Assembly: GCA_039029355.1 (NCBI GenBank)
Contig: JBCCGI010000117.1
Location: forward strand, 1-20,697
Reading direction: 5' to 3'
Length of the DNA stretch: 20,697 nt
Source: JBCCGI01 sp039029355
GTDB taxonomy: Bacteria > Planctomycetota > UBA1135 > GCA-002686595
Position numbers and translations under genes: made by a program. Each line of letters starts with the position of its first letter. Positions within the stretch are counted from its first letter, which is position 1. The notes below the pieces were generated by a model, which did no database searches, had not been told where the DNA came from, and saw only the letters and a program-made list of their open reading frames with translations. Of the stretch, positions 1-6,097 are shown one piece after another.

Positions 1-1256
1 CCGGCCGCTCCGGCCGGACCCGCTGCACCGGTCGGGCCGGCAGGCCCCGCGGCTCCGGCGGGACCGGTCGCGCCTGCGGGACCCGCCGCGCCGGTGGCTC
101 CGGGCGCACCCGCCGCTCCGTCCTGGCCGGCGGCACCGGCAGGACCGGTGGGACCCGCAGGGCCTGCGGGACCGGTCGCACCCGCCGGGCCGGCGGGACC
201 GGTCGGACCCGGAAGTCCGCCACCCGGACCGGTCGGACCGGCCGGACCGGCCGGACCGGTGGGACCTGCGACGCCCGCGGCGCCGGCCGGACCGGTCGCT
301 CCCGCGGGGCCGGCCGGGCCGGTCGGGCCGGGGAGCCCGCCGCCGGGTCCGGTCGGGCCGGCAGGCCCTTGCGGTCCGGTCGGGCCCGCCACGCCCGCCG
401 TGCCGGTGGGACCAGCCGGGCCGGTCGCACCGGAGGTGCCGGTGGCTCCCGCGGGTCCGGTGGCTCCCGCCGCGCCGGTGGGACCAGCCGGACCGGTCGC
501 ACCGGAGGTGCCGGTGGCTCCCGCGGGCCCGGTGGCTCCCGCCGCGCCGGTGGGACCAGCCGGACCGGTCGCACCGGAGGTGCCGGTGGCTCCCGCGGGT
601 CCGGTCGCTCCCGCCGGGCCGGTGGCTCCGGCCGGACCGGTTGCTCCGGCCGCCCCGTCGGCTCCCGCGGGGCCGGTGGCTCCCGCCGGACCGGCGGGAC
701 CCGCCGGACCCGTGGGCCCGACGAGGCCGGCGGTGGGCCCGACCCAGTTGCCGCCGGCGTCGATCACCGCGACGCCGTTGATCGTGATCGTGTTGGGGGT
801 GATGTCCTTCCCCGGCACGTCGTCGGCCGACGAGGACGAGAGCGAGCGCACCGAGTAGGCCACGCTGCCCAGGCGGTGGCGCGGCGTGAGCTCGCTATCG
901 CCTGCGATCGTGATGCCGAGATAGAGCTCGTCGTTGTTCTCGAAGATCGAGGTCGGAAGCGCCACCGTGTCGCCGATCAGCGTCGACAGGAGGCCGTCCG
1001 CCACGTTGTTCGTCTTCGACTCCTCGAAGAGCGGCGTCCCGCCGATCGGCGTGTCGTAGATGCGGAAGGCGACGGTCAGCACCGGGTTCTCGACCGGCGC
1101 GCCGCTCGCGAGAAGGAGCCGGCCCTGGTACTGGATCAACGCCGGAGGGTCGACACCGTCTCCGCCGCCGCCCGCGGGGGACGGCGCGCTCCATGCGTAG
1201 GCAGAGGCAAGCCCAAGTCCGACAAGGAGGGTGGGGAGTAGGAAGCTAGCTTTCAT
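1..1256 (-). CDS. secreted collagen-like (Gly-X-Y) protein, partial
   Basis: Open on the minus strand from ATG at 1256 to the left edge (418 complete codons), so the C terminus is missing. Residues 1 to about 20 form a signal peptide (MKASFLLPTLLVGLGLASA). Residues about 38-165 form a globular head containing IQYQGRLL, VAFRIYDTPIGGTPLFEE and ELTPRHRLGSVAYS. This pattern is common at the N terminus of bacterial collagen-like and tail-fibre-like surface proteins. From residue 180 the chain is almost pure Gly-X-Y (GPTGPAGPAGPAGAT and similar), the collagen triple-helix repeat, here rich in Pro, Ala and Thr. It probably trimerises at the cell surface. The gene lies 8 bases after the stop of the upstream secreted gene, so the two are likely co-transcribed. 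No Shine-Dalgarno sequence precedes the ATG; the spacer is eight C residues. The plus-strand reading frames over this stretch are composition shadows. Confidence 0.9.
   Translation of the reverse strand, partial: MKASFLLPTLLVGLGLASAYAWSAPSPAGGGGDGVDPPALIQYQGRLLLASGAPVENPVLTVAFRIYDTPIGGTPLFEESKTNNVADGLLSTLIGDTVALPTSIFENNDELYLGITIAGDSELTPRHRLGSVAYSVRSLSSSSADDVPGKDITPNTITINGVAVIDAGGNWVGPTAGLVGPTGPAGPAGPAGATGPAGADGAAGATGPAGATGPAGATGPAGATGTSGATGPAGPTGAAGATGPAGATGTSGATGPAGPTGAAGATGPAGATGTSGATGPAGPTGTAGVAGPTGPQGPAGPTGPGGGLPGPTGPAGPAGATGPAGAAGVAGPTGPAGPAGPTGPGGGLPGPTGPAGPAGATGPAGPAGPTGPAGAAGQDGAAGAPGATGAAGPAGATGPAGAAGPAGPTGAAGPAGAA
181..360 (-). repeat. 120-bp period repeat with a collagen interruption
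   Basis: Bases 181-240 resemble 301-360 at a spacing of 120 bp. Both encode GPTGPGGGLPGPTGPAG. The GGGLP element puts one extra residue into the Gly-X-Y register. The copies are diverged, so this is an older duplication than the 72-bp array. Confidence 0.7.
409..624 (-). repeat. 72-bp tandem repeat within the collagen-like gene
   Basis: Three units begin at 409, 481 and 553, spaced exactly 72 bp apart. The first two are nearly identical and the third diverges towards its end. Each encodes 24 residues, that is eight Gly-X-Y triplets with a GTSGAT element. The near-identity suggests recent duplication inside the gene. Confidence 0.85.
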
Positions 1257-1264
1257 GGGGGGGG
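1257..1264 (-). other. C8 tract forming the whole spacer before the collagen-like gene
   Basis: On the minus strand the upstream TAG (1267-1265) is followed by exactly eight C residues and then the ATG at 1256. There is no Shine-Dalgarno sequence. Translation probably depends on coupling to the upstream gene. A homopolymer here could slip in length. Confidence 0.75.
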
Positions 1265-2137
1265 CTACGGATGGATGACGACGGTGAGGGAGTTGCTGAA
1301 CGAGCCGACGGGGGGCACGGCGAGGGAGAAGCCCTGGAAGACCACGCTTCCGCCGATGAGCACCGGCTCGTTCGGCACCGGGACGTTGAAGAGCGCTTGG
1401 CCCGTCGCCGTCACCGCGAAGGGCTGGACGACCTGCACGTTCAGCAGGACCTCCGCGGCGCCGTCGAAGGGGGGGACCGGGACGGCGAAGCCCGAGATCA
1501 GCTGTCCGAGCACGAGCAGCCACGACTCGCCCGGCTTCGTGAAGAAGCGCAGGCGGTGGAACTCGTCGAGGTTGGCGAGGTCGACTTCGGTCAGCGCGGG
1601 CTCGTACAGGAACCCCCGCTGGACCGCGTGGGACCCGAGCAGGTTGTCGACGCCGACCTCGACGCCCGCCAGCGGGTTGCCGAACTCGTTCGTGCCGACC
1701 GGCGTGGTCACCGTCGCGCGCACGTTGCTGTTGATCGCGACGCCCGTGGCGGGGGTCCCGTCGAAGGTGACGTTGAGCGGCCCGGAGCCCGGTGCCAGGA
1801 AGTTGAACCCGAAGACGGTTCGCGTCTCGCCGCCGTCCTTGTCTCCGTTCGCCTCGCGGACGCCGGCGATAATGGGCTCGTTCGTCGTGATCTCCGGGAT
1901 CACCCAGGAGACGCCCGAGCGGAGCTCGTAGTTGACCGAGGTCGCCACCGGACCGGCGACGCCTTGGCCCGCGGCGCCGATCTCCTGGTTGCCGGCGCCG
2001 GTGACGGCGTAGCCGCCGCCCATGATCAATCGATGGGCGATGATGATGCCCGACTGGCTGGCGGCGGGGCTTTGGGGGAATAGGGAGCCGGCGGTCGCTA
2101 GGGCGACAACGCCGGCCAGGCAGGGCCATCGCGGCAT
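1265..2137 (-). CDS. secreted protein with IPT/TIG domain
   Basis: The product is 290 residues. The ATG at 2137 is chosen over longer frames because GGAGGAG sits 4 bases upstream of it (2142-2148) and a signal peptide follows (MPRWPCLAGVVALATAGSLF). Residues about 30-75 (AHRLIMGGGYAVTGAGNQEIG, then SVNYELRSGVSW) resemble a short N-terminal module common in secreted planctomycete proteins. Residues about 80-180 fit an IPT/TIG immunoglobulin-like fold: PEITTNEPIIAGVREANG, FGFNFL, VTFDGTPATGV and a TTPVGT turn. The C terminus is a beta-rich segment ending SNSLTVVIHP. It is the first gene of a two-gene unit with the collagen-like gene. It is probably structural or adhesive at the cell surface. 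No enzyme motif is visible. Confidence 0.85.
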   Translation of the reverse strand: MPRWPCLAGVVALATAGSLFPQSPAASQSGIIIAHRLIMGGGYAVTGAGNQEIGAAGQGVAGPVATSVNYELRSGVSWVIPEITTNEPIIAGVREANGDKDGGETRTVFGFNFLAPGSGPLNVTFDGTPATGVAINSNVRATVTTPVGTNEFGNPLAGVEVGVDNLLGSHAVQRGFLYEPALTEVDLANLDEFHRLRFFTKPGESWLLVLGQLISGFAVPVPPFDGAAEVLLNVQVVQPFAVTATGQALFNVPVPNEPVLIGGSVVFQGFSLAVPPVGSFSNSLTVVIHP

Positions 2138-2141
2138 GAAT

Positions 2142-2148
2142 CTCCTCC
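2142..2148 (-). promoter_or_regulatory. strong Shine-Dalgarno GGAGGAG of the IPT/TIG gene
   Basis: GGAGGAG reads on the minus strand with four bases (ATTC) before the ATG at 2137. It is one of the best ribosome-binding sites in the window and fixes the start of this gene. A C9 run lies just upstream of it on the minus strand (2158-2166). Confidence 0.85.
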
Positions 2149-2326
2149 GAGAGATTTGGGGGGGGGCGAGCTGGCAGGACAGTAGCCGCGATGATTCTAA
2201 CCACGACTTTCGAATACCGCCGCCCCGCCAGCGTGCTCCTAAACGCGGCGATAGAGCTAGTAGGATCCCTGGTCGAACCGGGCCGCTCCGCCCCTCCTTA
2301 AACACCAACCGAAGCCCGAGGAACCG

Positions 2327-2635
2327 ATGGGACTCATCAACTGGATCTTTGACATCTATCAGCACACCCAGATCGACAAGGCGAAGAACGAAGCCGCGCA
2401 GGCGCGCGCGGAGGCGGCCTCGGTGCGCGCAGAGGCCGCCTCGGTGCGCGCGACCGGCGGCGGCGTCGACGCGGCTCGCCTCGAGGCGGCCCTCGGCGAG
2501 CTGGCGCTGGCGACCAAGACCATCCAGCGGCTGATGCTGGAGAAGGGCGTGTGCTCGGTCGATGAGTTCGCTTCCAAGCTGCGCGAGATCGACCTCGAGG
2601 ACGGGAAGCTGGACGGCCGAACGCCGCTTCCCTAG
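2327..2635 (+). CDS. small coiled-coil protein, unrecognised
   Basis: The product is 102 residues and starts at ATG 2327, with GAGGAA at 2318-2323. The N terminus MGLINWIFDIYQHTQI is hydrophobic and amphipathic but has no clear signal peptide. Residues about 17-45 are Ala/Glu/Arg-rich and contain an exact tandem heptad (AEAASVR twice), typical of a coiled coil. The second half (LEAALGELALATKTIQRLM, then GVCSVDEFASKLREIDLEDG) looks like two or three soluble helices. I do not recognise the family. The compositional quality, the ribosome-binding site and the strong hairpin after the stop all support a real gene. It is probably cytoplasmic and oligomeric. Confidence 0.75.
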   Translation: MGLINWIFDIYQHTQIDKAKNEAAQARAEAASVRAEAASVRATGGGVDAARLEAALGELALATKTIQRLMLEKGVCSVDEFASKLREIDLEDGKLDGRTPLP

Positions 2636-2673
2636 CTGGGGAGCGCTGACGAAGGCGCGAGCCAGGCGCAGTC

Positions 2674-2715
2674 CGAGCGGGCGGGCGGGTCGTTTTCAAC
2701 CCGCCCGCCCGCTCG
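2674..2715 (+). terminator. 17-bp perfect hairpin after the coiled-coil gene
   Basis: Arms 2674-2690 and 2699-2715 are perfect inverted repeats (core GCGGGCGGGCGGGT), with an 8-base loop CGTTTTCA. It begins 38 bases after the stop at 2635. No T-tract follows on either strand, so it is a transcript-end or stabilising structure rather than a classical intrinsic terminator. Confidence 0.65.
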
Positions 2716-2835
2716 CTTCCTAGGGAAGGGCCTAGCGGTGCGGGGGCTCTTTTCGGAATCCGCCCCGCGCGCGGGTTCGTACCGCGTGGTGACCCCGGGC
2801 GCCCCCGGCCGGTCCCTAGAGAGAACCCGACCAAG

Positions 2836-2991
2836 ATGAAGGCCACGCTTACGGCCGCGATCCTCGCGATCTCTGCCCTTGCCGGCGGAGCCGGGGCCCG
2901 GTGTTTCGCCCTGGACGCCGTGATCGACGTCGCCGGTGTGGTGGCGAGCGATGTCTTCACCGACCTGATCTACACGAACGCCGCTCCGTAG
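2836..2991 (+). CDS. 51-residue secreted peptide, unrecognised
   Basis: A short frame starts at ATG 2836 and stops at TAG 2989-2991. The first 20 or so residues (MKATLTAAILAISALAGGAG) are a textbook signal peptide: Lys at position 2, a hydrophobic core and a small-residue cleavage region. The mature part, about 30 residues, contains one Cys (RCFALDAVIDVAGVV) and ends TDLIYTNAAP. It is flanked by a strong hairpin upstream (2674-2715) and a terminator-like hairpin downstream (3032-3063), which makes it look like its own transcription unit. The ribosome-binding site is weak. I do not recognise the family. A chance frame is possible, but the signal peptide and flanking structures argue against it. 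Confidence 0.6.
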   Translation: MKATLTAAILAISALAGGAGARCFALDAVIDVAGVVASDVFTDLIYTNAAP

Positions 2992-3031
2992 CGAGCTACG
3001 GATCGGGGGGGCTTCGGCTCCGGCAAAGAAA

Positions 3032-3063
3032 GGCCGCGGTGCGCCGGGGGGTGCATCGCGGCC
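3032..3063 (+). terminator. hairpin after the 51-residue peptide gene
   Basis: GGCCGCGGTGC (3032-3042) pairs with GCATCGCGGCC (3053-3063) over 11 bp with one G-T pair. The sequence AAAGAAA precedes it and GCTTT follows. It begins 41 bases after the stop at 2991 and fits a weak intrinsic terminator. Confidence 0.6.
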
Positions 3064-3124
3064 GCTTTCGTGATCGGGGCCCCACGGGAAGTGCGCGAGC
3101 GCTAGGCTGGACCCAGCTTCCGCC

Positions 3125-4249
3125 ATGCGTCCCCAAGCGAGCCTCGCCCTCCTCACCCTCGTATCGCTCCCCGCAGCGCAGGACAACTTCGCCGAGTGGT
3201 ACCCGATCCCACCCGGCACGTCCTGGAAGTACCAGAACACCGTTGTCGCAGCCGACTTCGCGTACTGGGACGTGCTGATTCCCTACCCCTTCGGCGGTGA
3301 CCCGCTCGCCAGGAAGGTGGGCACGAACGTCGACGAGTGCATCATCGCCTCGAACGATGGGCAGGCCTTCCGGATTCTGGGCGCGGTCGGCGCCGGCAAC
3401 GAGCTGGATTTTCCCGACGTCGTGCTGGGGCAGGTGGACGACGGCTTCTCGTTCAGCTTCTCGGTGGGGGACTTCTCCGTGTTGCGGCGGTGGGACGCCC
3501 TCGACCCGGTGCTGCTTGACAGCGTCGATTCGTACGGCGTGGATCCGGCGCTCCCGGACGCCTACGTGTGGGTCTGGTACAACACCTTCTTCCCGCCGAA
3601 CGAGCAGAACGCGATCGTCGAGTCGGGGCCCGGCGGCGTGGCGTATCCGTGGGCCGTCACCGACCTGGAGTGGTTCCAGCGCGACCTGGGGCCGGTGTTC
3701 TTCCGCGGCGTCGAGGAGGGCGCGGGCAGCGACCCTCCCGGCACCCTGACCGAGCTGTACGTGGTCGAGCCCTCCTTCGACTGCAACGGAAACGGCGTGC
3801 AGGACCACCTCGACCTCAGCTCGGGGGGCAGCCTCGACTGCAACGCGAACGAGGTGCCGGACGAGTGCGAAGAGGCCCTCGAGGAGCAACGGCTCGGCGC
3901 TCCTCCGAATCCCGCGGCGCTGCTGCCGGGCGTCACGAGCGGCCCGGTCCTCGGCGCGACCTGGGATCCGGTCGTGAGCCACGCGACGTTCGTGCCCAAC
4001 GCCGTGGCTGATCTGCTCGGCGTTTCGGTCGGCACGCTCAACGTGCCGACGCCGATCGGGACGCTCCTGTGCGACGTGCCCGCTCCCGGCGCAGTCTTCT
4101 CGACGACTCCCGGCGCGCCCTTCGCCGTCGCGCTGCCGCCGGACTGCGCGTTGCTGGGAGCTTCGCTGTGCGCGCAGGCGGCGTCCGTCGATCCCTTTGG
4201 CGCCCTGGCTCTGACGAACGCGCTCGACCTGGTTCTCGGCGGCTTCTAG
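3125..4249 (+). CDS. secreted protein with DCNGNG metal-binding repeats
   Basis: The product is 374 residues, starting at ATG 3125 with signal peptide MRPQASLALLTLVSLPAAQ. Residues about 20-215 form a unique domain rich in aromatic and acidic residues (WYPIPPGTSWKYQNT, then RRWDALDPVLLDSVDSYGVD). Two copies of a DCNxNxVxD motif follow, at about residues 219 (DCNGNGVQDHLD) and 238 (DCNANEVPDECEE). They resemble the Ca-binding 'DCNGNGIPDECD' loops seen in many planctomycete secreted proteins. Residues about 255-374 (PNPAALLPGVTSGPVLGATW, then LCDVPAPGAVFS, PPDCALLGASLCAQAASVD) form a Cys-containing beta-rich domain ending LTNALDLVLGGF, which I take to be a recurring C-terminal module. No Shine-Dalgarno sequence is evident. 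The function is unknown; it is probably at the cell surface. Confidence 0.85.
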   Translation: MRPQASLALLTLVSLPAAQDNFAEWYPIPPGTSWKYQNTVVAADFAYWDVLIPYPFGGDPLARKVGTNVDECIIASNDGQAFRILGAVGAGNELDFPDVVLGQVDDGFSFSFSVGDFSVLRRWDALDPVLLDSVDSYGVDPALPDAYVWVWYNTFFPPNEQNAIVESGPGGVAYPWAVTDLEWFQRDLGPVFFRGVEEGAGSDPPGTLTELYVVEPSFDCNGNGVQDHLDLSSGGSLDCNANEVPDECEEALEEQRLGAPPNPAALLPGVTSGPVLGATWDPVVSHATFVPNAVADLLGVSVGTLNVPTPIGTLLCDVPAPGAVFSTTPGAPFAVALPPDCALLGASLCAQAASVDPFGALALTNALDLVLGGF

Positions 4250-4272
4250 CCCGCGGCGCGGGAGCTACCATG

Positions 4273-4290
4273 ACGCCTCCTCAGGCGTTT
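4273..4290 (+). terminator. short hairpin between the DCNGNG gene and mscS-like gene
   Basis: ACGCCT (4273-4278) pairs with AGGCGT (4283-4288) around CCTC, and two more T residues follow. It starts 24 bases after the stop at 4249. It overlaps an alternative upstream ATG (4270) of the next gene, which supports the later start at 4303. Confidence 0.4.
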
Positions 4291-4302
4291 GGAGCAGCCC
4301 GC

Positions 4303-5937
4303 ATGAACAAAGAGCACCTCACGGTCAACCTCGTCACCATCGCGTCCGAGGTCGTGGCGCTTTGCCTCGTCCTCTTCGTCCTCTACTGGATCGTGAGCCG
4401 CCTGTTGCGCGCGCTCGAGGGATCCGATCGCTTGGCCGGGTCGGTGCGCGTCGTGCGCCGGAACGCACGCGCGTTGTTCCTGGTCGTCGGCTTCGTCTTG
4501 GTGGCGGCGGTCATCGGCCTAAACGCGTTCTGGATGTACCACGGGCACAACGTGCTCGATCGGGCGCGTGAGGAGCTCGAAGCCGTGCCCATGAGCTTCT
4601 GGATCGAGCTCGGGATCGGCTGCGCCAAGTCGATCGGGCTCGCGGTCGCCGCGCTCATCGTCCTGCGTTGGGTGCGCAAGCTGCTCGGCGCGCTTTGCGC
4701 GCGTGCTAAGGCCTTTGAGGGGATTCGCGCGAACGACGAGAGCCTGGATCAGCTCTTCTCCCAGCTGCAGCGCGTGACGCGCCGGGTTACCTGGCTGGCG
4801 GTGCTGGCGGCCTCGGCCGGCTTCCTCGGGGCGCCGGGATCGGCGACCGAGGCGATCCTGTTGGCGCTGCGCGTGTATCTGATCGTCGCGGCCGGGCTCC
4901 TGATCTGGCGCGGCCTGGATGCGGTGATCGCGAGCCTCGACGCGCTCAGCAAGAAGTACTCGAGCCCCGACAACCTGCTTCGGTACTACGAGAAGCTGAC
5001 GCATCTGGTGCCGATCTTCCGGCGCGCGATCGAGTACGCGCTCTACGTCACCGTCGCGACCCTCGTCGTGCTGCAGATCTCCGCCACCGCGGACCTGGCG
5101 GCCTGGGGGCCGCGCTTGATCAAGATCATCGGCACCGTCTTCCTGGCGCGGGTCGTCATCGAGGTCGCCAACCTCGTCGTCGAGGAGGTCCTGCTGACCC
5201 GCGCCGAGCTCGCCCCCGACCAACGCCAACGGCGCCTGACGATCATCCCGCTGATCCGCAGTGCGCTCAAGTACCTCATCTACTTCACGGCGGGGATCAT
5301 CGTGTTGAAGCAGCTGCAGGTCGATCCCACGCCGGTCTTGGCCGGGGCGGGGATCATCACGCTCGCGGTCGGTCTCGGAGCTCAGAACCTGATCAACGAC
5401 GTGGTGTCGGGCTTCTTCATCCTCTTCGAGAACTACTACCTCGTCGGCGACTACGTCAGCACCGCCGGCGCCGAAGGCGAGGTCGAGGCGATCGACCTGC
5501 GCACGACGCGCATCCGGGACAACGAGGGCCGTCTTCACATCATCCGCAACGGCAAGATCGAGGACGTCACGAACTTCTCCAAGCAGTACACGAACGCCGT
5601 CGTCGAGGTCGGCGTGGCGTACGAGTCGGATCTGGACGAGGTCTACGCGGCGCTCGAGGACGTCGGCAAGCAGATCCGCGAGGCCAGCTCGGACGTCCTC
5701 CAGCCGACGGTCGTAGCCGGGCTCGACAACTTCGGCGAGTCGGAGCTGACGATTCGCACCGTCACGCGCGTGCGCCCGGGCAAGCACCTGGGCGTCGAGC
5801 GCAAGGTTCGCAAGCTGATCAAGGAGACCTTTGATGCCCGTGGGATCGAGATTCCGTACGCGCGCCGCGTGCTGATCCTGCAGGACGCCGAGGGCGGCGA
5901 TCCCTGGGATCGGCTGCGCCCGTCGGCTGCCTCGTAG
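4303..5937 (+). CDS. MscS-family mechanosensitive ion channel
   Basis: The product is 544 residues from ATG 4303, with GGAG 8 bases upstream. An in-frame ATG at 4270 with GGGAG upstream would add 11 residues. It is an inner-membrane channel of the MscS superfamily that opens under membrane tension to release solutes during osmotic downshock. Several hydrophobic segments occupy roughly residues 8-30, 52-75, 98-120, 165-207, 255-310 and 325-345. The pore helix and start of the beta domain carry the family signature near residue 357 (GLGAQNLINDVVSGFF, then FENYYLVGDYV). The cytoplasmic domain continues with EGEVEAIDLRTTRIRD and IRNGKIEDVTNFSK, and ends with an alpha/beta domain (VEVGVAYESDLDEVYAALED). 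MscS of E. coli is about 286 residues, so this is a long variant with extra N-terminal helices. It may be monocistronic. Confidence 0.93.
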   Translation: MNKEHLTVNLVTIASEVVALCLVLFVLYWIVSRLLRALEGSDRLAGSVRVVRRNARALFLVVGFVLVAAVIGLNAFWMYHGHNVLDRAREELEAVPMSFWIELGIGCAKSIGLAVAALIVLRWVRKLLGALCARAKAFEGIRANDESLDQLFSQLQRVTRRVTWLAVLAASAGFLGAPGSATEAILLALRVYLIVAAGLLIWRGLDAVIASLDALSKKYSSPDNLLRYYEKLTHLVPIFRRAIEYALYVTVATLVVLQISATADLAAWGPRLIKIIGTVFLARVVIEVANLVVEEVLLTRAELAPDQRQRRLTIIPLIRSALKYLIYFTAGIIVLKQLQVDPTPVLAGAGIITLAVGLGAQNLINDVVSGFFILFENYYLVGDYVSTAGAEGEVEAIDLRTTRIRDNEGRLHIIRNGKIEDVTNFSKQYTNAVVEVGVAYESDLDEVYAALEDVGKQIREASSDVLQPTVVAGLDNFGESELTIRTVTRVRPGKHLGVERKVRKLIKETFDARGIEIPYARRVLILQDAEGGDPWDRLRPSAAS

Positions 5938-6097
5938 GGTTCGGCGCGGTCCGTTTCCACTTTTTTGGGATCTTGCGCCACGATCGGGGGCCGGGTGGAC
6001 GCCAAAGCCGCGACCATCACCGTTGGCGGCCGCGGGCGAACCCCGTGGCTCACCTGGCCCGGGTTCCGCCCGGGTCAAGACCGTCGCCTACCGCTCT

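Noticed and set aside
181..624. Regular repeats resembling a CRISPR or minisatellite array
   Set aside because: The repeats have no unique spacers, stay in frame and encode Gly-X-Y triplets, so they belong to the collagen gene.
94..858. Plus-strand Pro/Gly/Ala/Val-rich frame (PAGPVGPAGP pattern)
   Set aside because: It is the complement of the collagen repeat. The minus strand has the signal peptide, the globular head and true Gly every third residue.
2167..2300. TAGAAT-like -10 box on the minus strand upstream of the IPT/TIG gene
   Set aside because: No -35 element at acceptable spacing could be found, and the promoter consensus of this organism is unknown.
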